DNA of 64,000 nucleotides from Phenylobacterium sp. Root700 (GCF_001429025.1 NZ_LMHT01000035.1:357584-421583), one strand, 5' to 3'. Shown: positions 42,967 through 52,583, counted from the stretch's first letter. Numbers and translations: made by a program. The notes: a model not told the origin generated them from the letters alone.

Positions 42967-45900
42967 GAGTGCGCCTCCGGGGTGGCGGCCGCGGCCTTGG
43001 CCGCATGAGTCCGGCCGGTGAAACGGCGGACCAGGATGTAGAAGACCGGGGTCAGCAGCAGGCCGAAGAAGGTGACGCCCAGCATGCCGGCGAACACCGC
43101 CACACCCATCGCCTGGCGCATTTCAGCCCCTGCCCCATGGGCGAAGACCAGCGGCGCCACGCCCATGATGAAGGCCAGCGACGTCATCAGGATCGGTCGC
43201 AGCCGCAGGCGGCAGGCCTCGAGCACCGCGTCCCAGGTTGGAACCCCGTGCGCTTCCCTGTCCCTGGCGAACTCAACGATCAGGATGGCGTTCTTACAGG
43301 CCAGCCCCACCAGCACGATCAGCCCGATCTGGGTGAAGATGTTGTTGTCGCCGCCGGTGAAGAACACGCCGGCCAAGGCCGACAGCAGGGTCATCGGCAC
43401 GATCAGGATGACCACCAGCGGCAGGCTCCAGCTTTCGTACTGGGCGGCCAGCACCAGGAAGGCCAGCAGCACGCAGAGCGGGAAGACCAGGGCCGCGGTG
43501 TTGCCGGCCAGGATCTGCTGATAGGTCAACTCGGTCCACTCATAGCCCATGCCGTTGGGCAGCTCGGACTGAGCGAGCGTCTGCATCGCCTTCTCGGCCT
43601 GGCCGGACGAGAAACCGACCGCCGGACCGCCGTTGATCTCGGCCGACAGATAGCCGTTGTAGTGGGTCACGCGGTCCGGGCCGGTGGTCTGGCGCAGGGT
43701 GACGAACGAACCGAGCGGCGACATCTGACCCTCGCCGTTGCGGGTCTGCAGGCGCAGCACGTCCTCCGGCTCCAGGCGGTGCTGCTGATCGGCCTGCACA
43801 TCCACTTCATAGGTACGGCCGAAGCGGTTGAAGTCGTTCACATAAACTGAACCGAGGTAGACCTGCATGGTCTCGAACAGGTCGGTCAGCGAGACGCCTT
43901 GGGCGCGCGCCTTCTCGCGGTCGATATCGGCGGTGATCTGCGGCACGTTGATCTGGAAGCCGGAGAACAGACCGGTCAGCGACGGCTCCTTGCCGGCCTT
44001 GGTGATGATGTTCTGGGTCTGGGTGTAGAGCTCTTCAGCCCCCAGGCCGGCGCGGTCCTCGATCTGGATCTTGAACCCGCCGATGGTGCCCAGCCCCATA
44101 ACCGGAGGCGGCGGGAAGACCGCGACATTGCCGTCCTCGATGGCCCCGAACTTGGCGTTCAGCTCCTCAGAGAGAGCTCCCGCCGAGAGCCCCTTGCCCT
44201 TACGCTTGTCAAAGGGATCAAGCGTCACGAAGACGATCCCGGCGTTGGGGCTGTTGGTGAAGCCGTTAATCGAGAGGCCCGGGAAAGCGATGGTGCTCTC
44301 GACGCCAGGCGTCTTCAACGCGATGTCGCTCATCTGCCGGATCACCGCCTCGGTGCGATCGAGGGAGGCGGCGTCGGGAAGCTGGGCGGCGGCGACCAGG
44401 TACTGCTTGTCCTGGGTCGGGATGAAGCCGGTCGGGGTCTTCATGAAGCCGACGACCGTCAGCAGCACCAGCACGCCGTAGACCGCCATGGCCACGGTCG
44501 ACTTGCCCAGGATCTTCGACACGCCGCGGACATAGCCATGCGACGACTTGGCGAAGAACCGGTTGAACGGTCCGAACAGCCAGCCGAAGGCCGCGTCGAT
44601 CAGCTTCTGGAAGCGGTCCTTCGGCGCGTCATGCGGCTTCAGCAGCACAGCGGCCAGGGCCGGCGACAGGGTCAGGGAGTTGAAGGCCGAGATGATGGTC
44701 GAGATGGCGATGGTCAGCGCGAACTGGCGATAGAACTGGCCGGTCAGGCCGCTGATGAAGGCGGTCGGCACGAAGACCGCGCAGAGCACCAGGGCAGTGG
44801 AGATGATCGGGCCGGTGACCTCGGTCATCGCCTTGCGGGAGGCCTCCTTGGGCGGAAGTCCGGCCTCGATGTTCCGCTCGACGTTCTCGACCACGACGAT
44901 AGCGTCGTCGACCACCACCCCGATCGCCAGGACTAGGCCAAACAGGGTGAGCGTGTTCAGGCCAAAGCCCATCATGTGCATGACGGCGAAGGTGCCGATC
45001 AACGACACCGGCACGGCGATCAAGGGGATCACCGAGGCGCGCCAGCTCTGCAGGAACAGCACCACCACGATCACCACCAGCAGGATGGCTTCGATCAGGG
45101 TGTGTCTGACGGCGTCGATGGAGCCGCGCACGAAGACGGTGGGGTCGTAGGCGATCTTGTAGTCGACGCCCTCGGGGAACTCCTTCTTCAGCTCGGCCAT
45201 GGTGGCGCGAACGTTCTGGGAGATCTGCAGGGCGTTGGAGCCCGGCCGCTGGAAGATTGGCAGGGCGACGGCCGGCTGGTTGTCGAGCAGCGAGCGCAGG
45301 GCGTAGCTGGAGGAGCCCAGCTCGATCCGCGCCACGTCGCCCAGGCGGGTGATCTCGCCGGCCTTGCCGGTGCGGATGATGATGTTGCGGAAGTCGTCCT
45401 CGTCGGTCAGGCGCCCCTGGGCGTTGATCGCGATCTGGAAGTCCGAGGCGCCCGGCGCGGGCGGCGCGCCGAGCTGGCCGGCGGCGATCTGGACGTTCTG
45501 CTCGCGGATGGCGCGCAACACGTCGCCGGCGGTCAGGCCGCGCGAGGCGACCTTCTCCGGGTCCAGCCAGACGCGCATGGCGTAGGGGCCGGACCCGAAC
45601 ATCTGCACGTCGCCGACGCCGTCGATCCGGGCCAGGTTGTCCTTGATCCGCAGCTGCGCGTAGTTCGACAGGTAGAGCATGTCGTAGCGCTTGTCGGGCG
45701 AGATCAGGTGCACGACCATGGTCAGGTCGGGCGAGGCCTTGTTGGTCACCACCCCGGCTCGCTGCACTTCGGCGGGCAGCTTGGGCAGCACCTGGGCGAC
45801 GCGGTTCTGGACCTGCACCTGGGCCTTATCGAGATCGGTCCCCAGCGCGAAGGTGACGGTCAGGGTCATCACCCCGTCGGCGGTCGACTGGGACGACTGA

Positions 45901-46136
45901 TAGAGCATCCCCTCCACCCCGTTGAGCGCCTGCTCCAGGGGCGAGGCCACCGTCTCGGCGATCACCGAGGGGTTGGCGCCGGGAAAGGCCGCACGAACCA
46001 CCACGGTGGGCGGCACGACTTCGGGATATTCGCTGATCGGCAGCCGCGGCAGAGCGATCAGCCCGGCCACGAAGATGATGATGGACAAGACCGCAGCAAA
46101 CCGCGGCCGGTCCACGAAGAACCGGGAAAAGTTCAT
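42963..46136 (-). CDS. RND multidrug efflux pump inner-membrane subunit (HAE1 family)
   Basis: A 1057-residue RND transporter of full length. MNFSRFFVDRPRFAAVLSIIIFVAGLIALPRLPISEYP is the classical start; VVVRAAFPGANPSVIAETVASPLEQALNGVEGMLYQSS is the pore domain; GVVVDDAIVVVENVERN carries the proton-relay Asp pair in TM4, and TM10 has CKNAILIVEFARDREA. Twelve membrane segments and two large periplasmic loops are visible. I chose the ATG at 46136 (AAGGAA site) over a longer frame. It exports drugs or toxic intermediates using the proton gradient. Confidence 0.95.
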   Translation of the reverse strand: MNFSRFFVDRPRFAAVLSIIIFVAGLIALPRLPISEYPEVVPPTVVVRAAFPGANPSVIAETVASPLEQALNGVEGMLYQSSQSTADGVMTLTVTFALGTDLDKAQVQVQNRVAQVLPKLPAEVQRAGVVTNKASPDLTMVVHLISPDKRYDMLYLSNYAQLRIKDNLARIDGVGDVQMFGSGPYAMRVWLDPEKVASRGLTAGDVLRAIREQNVQIAAGQLGAPPAPGASDFQIAINAQGRLTDEDDFRNIIIRTGKAGEITRLGDVARIELGSSSYALRSLLDNQPAVALPIFQRPGSNALQISQNVRATMAELKKEFPEGVDYKIAYDPTVFVRGSIDAVRHTLIEAILLVVIVVVLFLQSWRASVIPLIAVPVSLIGTFAVMHMMGFGLNTLTLFGLVLAIGVVVDDAIVVVENVERNIEAGLPPKEASRKAMTEVTGPIISTALVLCAVFVPTAFISGLTGQFYRQFALTIAISTIISAFNSLTLSPALAAVLLKPHDAPKDRFQKLIDAAFGWLFGPFNRFFAKSSHGYVRGVSKILGKSTVAMAVYGVLVLLTVVGFMKTPTGFIPTQDKQYLVAAAQLPDAASLDRTEAVIRQMSDIALKTPGVESTIAFPGLSINGFTNSPNAGIVFVTLDPFDKRKGKGLSAGALSEELNAKFGAIEDGNVAVFPPPPVMGLGTIGGFKIQIEDRAGLGAEELYTQTQNIITKAGKEPSLTGLFSGFQINVPQITADIDREKARAQGVSLTDLFETMQVYLGSVYVNDFNRFGRTYEVDVQADQQHRLEPEDVLRLQTRNGEGQMSPLGSFVTLRQTTGPDRVTHYNGYLSAEINGGPAVGFSSGQAEKAMQTLAQSELPNGMGYEWTELTYQQILAGNTAALVFPLCVLLAFLVLAAQYESWSLPLVVILIVPMTLLSALAGVFFTGGDNNIFTQIGLIVLVGLACKNAILIVEFARDREAHGVPTWDAVLEACRLRLRPILMTSLAFIMGVAPLVFAHGAGAEMRQAMGVAVFAGMLGVTFFGLLLTPVFYILVRRFTGRTHAAKAAAATPEAHS

Positions 46137-46206
46137 GAGAGGGGTTCCTTGGCGGCTCTGTCGGCGCGCCTGGATTGGGATCGGTTCAGAGTCGGCTTCG
46201 CCGCCA

Positions 46207-46291
46207 GCTCCTCCAGCGGGAGGAGCATCCAACGATGTCCGTCAGACCCTCCCCCGCCGAGGGAGGTGGATGGCGAAGAGCCGGAGGGCTC
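46207..46291. repeat. Cluster of small hairpins (REP-like) between MFP and RND genes
   Basis: Three short inverted repeats in the 46137-46297 gap: GCTCCTCC/GGAGGAGC (46207-46226), CCTCCC/GGGAGG (46248-46266) and GAGCC/GGCTC (46278-46291). The second has the CCTCCCCC...GAGGGAGGTG shape of common alphaproteobacterial intergenic repeats. It could tune the amounts of pump and adaptor. Confidence 0.4.
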
Positions 46292-46297
46292 GTCTCT

Positions 46298-47485
46298 TTA
46301 GTCGGCGCGAACCTTGGTCTCGAGCGCGGCGGTCTGGATCGGCTTGACCTCGACCTGGGCCAGGGCCGCCGTCGGCAGCTTGAAGGCCACCCGGGTCGGC
46401 GCGACGGTCTGGCCAGGCTTCACCCGCTGACCGCCGCCGACGATGATGACCTCGCCGGGCTTGAGGCCGGTGCGGATGATCCGCAGATCGCCGACCTTCG
46501 GCCCCAGGGTGACGACGCGATATTCGGCGACGTTCTTGGGTCCGACCACCAGCACGAAGCGCTTGCCGAGATCGGCGGCCACGGCCCGGTCAGGCGCCAG
46601 GGCGACCGACTCCGATGCATCGCTGACCAACCGGATGCGGGCGAAGAGACCGGCGGTGAACCGGCCGTCCGGATTGGTGAACAGCGCCCGGCCGTTGATG
46701 GTGCCGGACCCGGCGTCCATGGCGTTGTCGACGAAGACCAGCTTGCCCTCATGGGGATAGCCGTCCTCGGTCATCAGCCCCATGAACACCGGGCTGGGAC
46801 GGCCTCGCGCGCCCTGAGCGTACTTCAGGAAGGTCTGCTCATCGGTGTTGAACGAGGCGTAGACCGGGTTCTCCGACACCACGGTGGTCAGCAGGTCGGC
46901 GCTGGTCACCAGATTGCCGGCGGTGATCATCGCCCGGGAGACACGCCCGTCGATGGGCGAGGTCACGCGGGTGAATTCCAGGTTCAGCTTGGCGGCGTTG
47001 AGGGCGGCCGAGGCCGCCTCCAGCGAGGCGCGGGCGGCCTTTTCCTCCGAGGTCAGGCGTTCGAACTCGCTGCGGGCCAGGGCCCCCTGCTCCACCAGCC
47101 GCTCGCCGCGCTGGCGATTGGCGCTGGCGAGCTCCAGCTTGGCGCGGCCGGAGTCGGTTTCGGCCGCCAGGCGATTGACCTCGGCCTGGAAGGGCCGCGG
47201 GTCGATCTGGAACAGCACCTGCCCTTTGCGGACCTGGGTTCCCTCCTGGAACCTGGCGCTGTCGATATAGCCGCCGACCCGCGGACGGATCTGGACCTGC
47301 TCGACCGGTTCGAGCCGGCCGGTGAATTCGTCCCATTGGCGAAGGGACTTGAAGACCACCGGCGCGGCGGAAACCTGCGGCGGCGGCGGTTCGTTGGAGG
47401 TCTGTTGGGCGTTGGCCCCGCAACCGGCGACAAAGAGCGCCAAGGCGAGGACGGAGCCGACAGAGGCGAAGGACTTCACGGACAT
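46298..47485 (-). CDS. RND efflux periplasmic adaptor (membrane fusion protein)
   Basis: A 395-residue adaptor. The lipobox is ALALFVAGC (acylated Cys22); RLEPVEQVQIRPRVGGYIDSARFQEGTQVRKGQVLFQIDPRPF is the biotinyl-lipoyl domain; a coiled-coil hairpin with RGERLVEQGALARSEFERLTSEEKAARASLEAASAALNAAK (about 120-165) follows, then FTRVTSPIDGRVSRAMITAGNLV and a beta-barrel. It links the pump to the outer-membrane factor. It is first gene of the operon, divergent from the TetR gene, with two dyads in between. Confidence 0.93.
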   Translation of the reverse strand: MSVKSFASVGSVLALALFVAGCGANAQQTSNEPPPPQVSAAPVVFKSLRQWDEFTGRLEPVEQVQIRPRVGGYIDSARFQEGTQVRKGQVLFQIDPRPFQAEVNRLAAETDSGRAKLELASANRQRGERLVEQGALARSEFERLTSEEKAARASLEAASAALNAAKLNLEFTRVTSPIDGRVSRAMITAGNLVTSADLLTTVVSENPVYASFNTDEQTFLKYAQGARGRPSPVFMGLMTEDGYPHEGKLVFVDNAMDAGSGTINGRALFTNPDGRFTAGLFARIRLVSDASESVALAPDRAVAADLGKRFVLVVGPKNVAEYRVVTLGPKVGDLRIIRTGLKPGEVIIVGGGQRVKPGQTVAPTRVAFKLPTAALAQVEVKPIQTAALETKVRAD

Positions 47486-47561
47486 GGGATGGCTCCGGCC
47501 AAACTGTCGCGGCGACCCGCGCTTGACGCGTCGGGCAGTCGGTGATTTTAAGGAGATGTGA

Positions 47562-47605
47562 CGATACCGGTCGGTATCGCTTGGGGCATAGATACTGACC
47601 GGTCA
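47562..47605. promoter_or_regulatory. Two TetR-type operator dyads
   Basis: CGATACCG-GT-CGGTATCG at 47562-47579 (eight-base arms) and the perfect palindrome TGACCGGTCA at 47596-47605, centred 30 bases apart, about three helical turns. Both lie between the divergent adaptor and TetR genes, as expected for local repression. Confidence 0.65.
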
Positions 47606-47628
47606 CTCGCACGTCAATGCGAGGAAAT

Positions 47629-48255
47629 ATGAAAACGTTGGGGAGAGATTCTGCGCCGGGTGTTCCGGCCGTGTCCGCCGAGCCGGCAGAGCCGTCTCGC
47701 AGGCCCGCGCGCGACCGTATCTTCGAGACGGCGCGTGACATGTTCTATCGCCGCGGCATCCGCGCCGTGGGCGTCGAGTCGATCGCCGCCGAGGCCGGCG
47801 CGACCAAGATGAGCCTCTATCGAAACTTCCCGTCCAAGGACCAACTGGTCGCCGAGGTGCTGCGCGAGCAATCCCGCGAAGGCTGGGCCTGGTGGGACGA
47901 GGTGGTCGCCGCCTTCGACACGCCGCGCGAAAAACTGGAAGGGCTGTTCGAGGCCTTCGCCAACAAGTCATCCGGCGAGGAGGCGCAGGGCTGCGCGCTC
48001 TGCAACGCCGCCGTCGAGTTGCATGAGCCAGACCACCCGGCCTTCCTGGTCGCCCAGGAGCACAAGCGCGAAACCCATCGCCGCCTGATCGAGATGTCCC
48101 GCGCCGCCGGCGCCCAGGACGACGAACTGGGTGACGGGCTGATGCTGTTGCTGGAGGGCTCGTACATGGCGCGCGTGACGCTCTCCAACGACGGCCCGGC
48201 GCGGATGCTGCCGCGCACCGCCCGCGCCCTGATCCGCGAGTACCTCGACCAGTAG
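47629..48255 (+). CDS. TetR/AcrR family transcriptional regulator
   Basis: About 208 residues. The helix-turn-helix is RIFETARDMFYRRGIRAVGVESIAAEAGATKMSLYRNFPSKDQLVAEVL; the C-terminal ligand domain has GCALCNAAVELHEPDHPAFLVAQEHK. It is expected to repress the divergent RND operon and itself until a drug-like ligand binds. The start is uncertain: the ATG at 47629 follows GAGGA at short spacing, while an in-frame ATG at 47617 would add four residues. Confidence 0.9.
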   Translation: MKTLGRDSAPGVPAVSAEPAEPSRRPARDRIFETARDMFYRRGIRAVGVESIAAEAGATKMSLYRNFPSKDQLVAEVLREQSREGWAWWDEVVAAFDTPREKLEGLFEAFANKSSGEEAQGCALCNAAVELHEPDHPAFLVAQEHKRETHRRLIEMSRAAGAQDDELGDGLMLLLEGSYMARVTLSNDGPARMLPRTARALIREYLDQ

Positions 48256-48324
48256 CTTCAGGGCGAACGACACCAATGAGGCCCGGCTGAACGGCGGTTG
48301 ACAAGACCTCGCGCCCAGCCGACA

Positions 48325-48342
48325 CTTAACTCAATGGTTAAG
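48325..48342. promoter_or_regulatory. ArsR-type dyad over the arsR-like start codon
   Basis: CTTAAC-N6-GTTAAG, with the ATG at 48334 inside the spacer. A TTGACA hexamer at 48298 is a possible -35 element. It suggests autorepression by the ArsR-type protein. Confidence 0.5.
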
Positions 48343-48666
48343 TTTGAAACAAACACGCTCGACCGCACATTTGCGGCCCTGTCCGATCCGACCCGGCGCG
48401 CGCTGATCGCGCGGCTAGTCGCCGAACCGACCCTGTCGGTCAGCGAACTGGCCCGCCCCCTGCCCATGTCGCTGCCGGCGGTCATGAAACACCTGGACGT
48501 GCTGTCCGACGCTGGGCTGGTGACCCGCCGCAAGACCGGCCGCACGGTCGATTGCCAGCTCAACGCCGAGCCGATGAAGGCGGCGATGGAGTGGCTCGAC
48601 CGCCATCAACGCTTCTGGACCGAAAGCCTCGATCGCCTCGCCACCATCGTGGAGCAAAAGCCATGA
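48334..48666 (+). CDS. ArsR family transcriptional regulator (SRPBCC-associated)
   Basis: A 110-residue winged-helix protein: TFAALSDPTRRALIARLVAEPTLSVSELARPLPMSLPAVMKHLDVLSDAGLVTRRKTGRTVDCQLN. No metal-binding ELCVC motif, so it belongs to the group paired with SRPBCC proteins, not to metal sensors. I start at ATG 48334; an upstream TTG frame overlaps the promoter. The stop overlaps the next start (ATGA), giving the usual ArsR-SRPBCC pair. Confidence 0.9.
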   Translation: MVKFETNTLDRTFAALSDPTRRALIARLVAEPTLSVSELARPLPMSLPAVMKHLDVLSDAGLVTRRKTGRTVDCQLNAEPMKAAMEWLDRHQRFWTESLDRLATIVEQKP

Positions 48667-49103
48667 CCACGCTCGCCACCCGACCCAGCCTGACGCTCGT
48701 GCGCCGCCTGAAGGCCTCCCCGACAACGGTCTACGCCGCCTGGACCGATCCAAAGGTCATGGCCCAGTGGTTTGGCCCCAACCACACCCACATCGTCAGC
48801 GCCGAGACTGATGTGCGGGTCGGCGGCAAGTTCCGGGTGGTGATGCGCGAGACCGAGAGCGGAGAGATCCACGACGTCAGCGGCGTCTATCGCGAGGTTG
48901 AGCCGGATCGAAGGCTGGTCTTCAGCTGGGCCTGGATCACCATGCCGGAACGCGAGTCCCTGGTGACCGTCTCGCTGCAGCCCGTCAGCGAAGGCGTCGA
49001 ACTCACCCTGCTGCACGAGCAGTTCTTCGACGAGCCCGCCCGCGACAGCCACAACGGCGGCTGGACCGAATCCCTGGACCGGCTGGAACGCCTGCTGGCC
49101 TGA
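48663..49103 (+). CDS. SRPBCC (AHSA1-like) domain protein
   Basis: A 146-residue helix-grip protein: LTLVRRLKASPTTVYAAWTDPKVMAQWFGP, VSAETDVRVGGKFRVVM and LTLLHEQFFDEPARDSHNGGWTESLDRLERLL are AHSA1-type motifs. It binds a hydrophobic ligand or acts in stress responses; which ligand is unknown. It is co-transcribed with its ArsR regulator and a GST. Confidence 0.88.
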   Translation: MTTLATRPSLTLVRRLKASPTTVYAAWTDPKVMAQWFGPNHTHIVSAETDVRVGGKFRVVMRETESGEIHDVSGVYREVEPDRRLVFSWAWITMPERESLVTVSLQPVSEGVELTLLHEQFFDEPARDSHNGGWTESLDRLERLLA

Positions 49104-49136
49104 CGCCGAACACGCCTCAAGGAAAAGGAGACGGCT

Positions 49137-49757
49137 ATGAAGCTCTACTATGCGGAAGTCCTGAACCCCCGGAAGGCCTGCGCTGTCGCACGCCACCTGA
49201 ACGCGCCCGTCGAGTACGTCCAGGTCGACCTTGGCAAGGGCGAGCAGCAGAGCCCGCCGTTCCTGGCCCTCAACCCCAACGCCAAGGTTCCAGTCCTCAC
49301 CGACGGTGATCATGTCGTGTGGGAATCCAACGCCATCATGGCCTATCTGGCCCACAAGGCGGGTTCGGATCTCTGGCCGCGGGACGAGCGGCAGATCGAG
49401 GTCGTGCGGTGGCTAAGCTGGGACCTCACCCACTTCACCCACTACGCCGGGACGCTCTATTTCGAGCACCTGATCAAGGCCAAGTTCAACATTGGGCCGC
49501 CCGACCCCGCCGCCGTCGAGGAGGCGACCACCAACTTCCGCAAGTTCGCGGCGGTCCTGAACTCGCACCTGACGGGCCGCAAGTTCGTGGTCGGCGAGGG
49601 CCTGACGATCGCCGACTTCGCGCTCGCCGTGTCGTTGCCCTACGCCGAGGGCGCCAAGATCCCGCTGGGCGAGTTTCCCGAACTGGAGCGGTGGCATGAG
49701 CGCCTGAACGCCCTGCCGGCCTGGCGCGAACCCTTCCCCGTACCCGCCGTCGCCTGA
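49137..49757 (+). CDS. Glutathione S-transferase
   Basis: A 206-residue GST. The thioredoxin-like domain has MKLYYAEVLNPRKACAVARHLNAPVEYV, NPNAKVPVLTDGDHVVWESNAIMAYLAHK (ESNAI glutathione site), and the C-terminal helical domain has FVVGEGLTIADFALAVSLPYAEGAKIPLGEFP. AAGGAG precedes the ATG. It is likely third gene of the ArsR-SRPBCC unit, suggesting detoxification under that regulator. Confidence 0.92.
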   Translation: MKLYYAEVLNPRKACAVARHLNAPVEYVQVDLGKGEQQSPPFLALNPNAKVPVLTDGDHVVWESNAIMAYLAHKAGSDLWPRDERQIEVVRWLSWDLTHFTHYAGTLYFEHLIKAKFNIGPPDPAAVEEATTNFRKFAAVLNSHLTGRKFVVGEGLTIADFALAVSLPYAEGAKIPLGEFPELERWHERLNALPAWREPFPVPAVA

Positions 49758-49792
49758 TCAGGCTCTTCACGCCTGAACATCGCCGCGTCCCG

Positions 49793-49826
49793 GCCGTCGC
49801 CTAAGACCAAGGTCATAGGCGACGGC
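49793..49826. terminator. Hairpin after GST gene
   Basis: An 11-bp stem GCCGTCGCCTA / TAGGCGACGGC with an inner GACC/GGTC, lying between the GST stop and the PEP carboxylase gene. No T-run. Confidence 0.6.
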
Positions 49827-49880
49827 GCGCCCGTGGGACTGTAGAGAACGGCGATACCGACACGCGAAGCGGAAGAGCCA

Positions 49881-52583
49881 GTGCCAGATCGAGTTGTGAA
49901 GTCAGCCCCCTCGGAACTGCGCGCCAAGGTGCGCTTCCTCGGCAAGGTGCTGGGCGATGTAATCAAGTCGCAGGACGGCGAGGCGCTGTTCAACCGCATC
50001 GAAGACATCCGCAAGACCTCGGTGGCGTTCCACCGCGAGGGCGGCGCGGCCAATGCGGCCTTGCTGGAAGAGCGGCTGCGCAGCCTCGACCTGACCGAGA
50101 CCGTGCGGTTCGCCCACTCGTTCGCCTGCTTCCTACAGATCACCAATATCGCCGAAGACAGCATCCAACGCGACAAGATGAAGGATGGCGACGCCCGGGC
50201 CGACACGCTGGCGGGCAGCCTGCGCGCGCTGGAGGCCGAGGGCGTCGGCGCGGCCGAAGTCGCGGAACTTCTGGCCGCCGGCCTGATCGCCCCGGTGATC
50301 ACCGCCCACCCGACCGAGGTGCGCCGCAAGAGCGTGCTGGACCGCGCCGGCGCCATCGCCGCGGCCTTCACCGCCTGGGAGAAGGCCCGCACCGAGGCTG
50401 AGCGCCAAGGGTTTGAGACCGAGCTTCTGCGTGAGGTGGCGATCTTCTGGCGCACCCGGCTGCTGCGCGGCGTCCGCCTGGGCGTCATCGACGAGATCGA
50501 GACGGCGGTCTCCTACTTCGAGCGCAGCTTCCTGGCCGAACTGCCGCGCCTCTACGCCCATTGGGGCCGCCAGCTGAAGGCTGACCTGCCAAGTTTCCTG
50601 CGCATCGGCTCCTGGGTCGGGGGCGACCGCGACGGCAATCCGTTCGTCACCGCCGCCGTCCAGCGCCAAGCCTTCGCCCGCCAGTCCCAGGCGGCCCTAC
50701 AAGCCTATCTGGAGCGCATCCACGCGCTGGGGGCCGAGCTGTCGATCTCCAGTGAACTGGCCAAGATGACGCCGGGCCTCAAGGCGCTGGCCGACAGTTC
50801 CGGCGACGCCTCGCCCCACCGCCTGGACGAGCCCTACCGCCGGGCCCTGCGCGGCGTCTACGCCCGCCTGGCCGCCACCTATCCGCTGCTGACCGGAGAG
50901 GCCCCGCCCCGCCCCGCCACCCTGGTCGCTGAACCCTATCCAGATGCCAAGGCCTTGAAGGCCGATCTGCAGACCATCCTCGACGCGCTGATCGAGAGCC
51001 AGGGCGAGATCTTCGCAACCGGCCCCCTGCCCGAGCTGATCCGGGCCGTGGACATCTTCGGCTTCCACCTGGCGACGCTGGACCTGCGGCAGAACTCGGC
51101 GGTTCACGCCCGCACGGTCGCCGAACTGATGAGCGTCGCCGGCGTCTGCGCCGACTACGAGGCCTTGAACGAAGCCGCGCGCTGCGAACTGCTGCTCTCC
51201 GAACTCGCCCACGGCCGGCTGCTCTATTCGCCGTTCGCGCAGTACGGCGAGGAGACCCAGCGGGAATATTCGGTCCTCAGCGCCGCGGCTGAATCGCGCC
51301 GCCGCTATGGCTCCGAAGCCATCCGGGCCTACATCGTCTCCAACACCACCTCGGTCTCCGACCTGCTGGAGGTCTACATCCTCCTGAAGGAGGTCGGCCT
51401 CTTCCATCCGGGCGAGACGCCCAGCACCGAGATCTTCGCCGAGCCGCTGTTCGAGACCATCCCCGACCTGCGCGCCGCGCCGCAGACCATGGGCGCCTAT
51501 CTGGCCCTGCCGCTGATCAAGAGCCTGCTGGCCGATGAGCGGTTGCAGGAGGTGATGATCGGCTATTCGGACTCCAACAAGGACGGCAGCTACCTCACCT
51601 CGACTTGGGAACTGCATCAGGCGTCCAAGGCCCTGCTGGCCGTCACCGACAAGGCCGACCTGCGCCTGCAGCTGTTCCATGGTCGCGGCGGCACGGTCGG
51701 GCGCGGCGGCGGCTCCAGTTACGAGGCCCTGCTGGCCCAACCCGAAGGCACCGTGCGCGGCCGCATCCGCATCACCGAACAGGGCGAGGTCGTCGCCAAC
51801 AAGTACGCCGACCCGCTGCTGGCCCGCCAAAGCCTCGAGACCATCACCGCCGGGGTGGTCCTCGCCTCCCTGGCCAAGACCTCGGACCAGAACCTGGCCG
51901 GCCGCCACGGCGGCGCCCTGGACAAGCTCTCGCAGGCCTCGATGGAGGCCTACCGCAACCTGGTCTACGAGACGCCCGGCTTCGTCGACTACTTCTACGC
52001 CGCCACGCCGCTGACCGAGATCGTGGAGCTGAACATCGGCAGCCGCCCGGCCTCGCGCCAGCCGACGCGCAGCATCGAGGGCCTGCGGGCGATCCCGTGG
52101 GTGTTCTCGTGGTCGCAGTCGCGGACCATGCTGCCCGGCTGGTACGGGTTCGGCTCGGCGGTCGAGGCCTCAGGCGTCTCGCTGAGCGAGCTCAACGACC
52201 TGCATGAGGCCTGGCCGTTCTTCGCCACCACCCTGGCCAATATGGAAATGGTGCTGGCCAAGGCCGACGTGAACATCGCGCGGCGCTATGCGGGCCTGGT
52301 CGAGGACAAGATCCTGGCCTCGACGATCTTCGACCGGATCAGCGCCGAGTGGGAGAAAACGACAAACGCCCTCCTGGCCATCAGCGGCCAAGGGGCGTTG
52401 CTTGATCGGCATCCGGAGCTGGCCGAAGCCCTGCGCACCCGCCTGCCCTATATCGACCCGTTGAACCACCTGCAGATCGAACTGATCCGCAGGCGGCGCG
52501 CGGGCGACGCCGATGAGGCGGTGCGAGAGGGCATCCACCTCACCATCAACGGCGTCGCCGCGGGCCTGCGCAACAGCGGCTAG
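49881..52583 (+). CDS. ppc: Phosphoenolpyruvate carboxylase
   Basis: A 900-residue enzyme of usual bacterial length that carboxylates PEP to oxaloacetate to refill the TCA cycle. The catalytic His143 is in VITAHPTEVRRKS; IGSWVGGDRDGNPFVT, MIGYSDSNKDGSYL, FHGRGGTVGRGGGSSYEA and RPASRQPTRSIEGLRAIPWVFSWSQSR are invariant motifs, and the C-terminal tetrapeptide RNSG stands for the usual QNTG. It starts with GTG at 49881 after GGAAGAG. Its stop overlaps that of the convergent TonB receptor. Pyruvate and acid fragments from the catabolic operons would need such an anaplerotic step. Confidence 0.97.
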   Translation: MPDRVVKSAPSELRAKVRFLGKVLGDVIKSQDGEALFNRIEDIRKTSVAFHREGGAANAALLEERLRSLDLTETVRFAHSFACFLQITNIAEDSIQRDKMKDGDARADTLAGSLRALEAEGVGAAEVAELLAAGLIAPVITAHPTEVRRKSVLDRAGAIAAAFTAWEKARTEAERQGFETELLREVAIFWRTRLLRGVRLGVIDEIETAVSYFERSFLAELPRLYAHWGRQLKADLPSFLRIGSWVGGDRDGNPFVTAAVQRQAFARQSQAALQAYLERIHALGAELSISSELAKMTPGLKALADSSGDASPHRLDEPYRRALRGVYARLAATYPLLTGEAPPRPATLVAEPYPDAKALKADLQTILDALIESQGEIFATGPLPELIRAVDIFGFHLATLDLRQNSAVHARTVAELMSVAGVCADYEALNEAARCELLLSELAHGRLLYSPFAQYGEETQREYSVLSAAAESRRRYGSEAIRAYIVSNTTSVSDLLEVYILLKEVGLFHPGETPSTEIFAEPLFETIPDLRAAPQTMGAYLALPLIKSLLADERLQEVMIGYSDSNKDGSYLTSTWELHQASKALLAVTDKADLRLQLFHGRGGTVGRGGGSSYEALLAQPEGTVRGRIRITEQGEVVANKYADPLLARQSLETITAGVVLASLAKTSDQNLAGRHGGALDKLSQASMEAYRNLVYETPGFVDYFYAATPLTEIVELNIGSRPASRQPTRSIEGLRAIPWVFSWSQSRTMLPGWYGFGSAVEASGVSLSELNDLHEAWPFFATTLANMEMVLAKADVNIARRYAGLVEDKILASTIFDRISAEWEKTTNALLAISGQGALLDRHPELAEALRTRLPYIDPLNHLQIELIRRRRAGDADEAVREGIHLTINGVAAGLRNSG

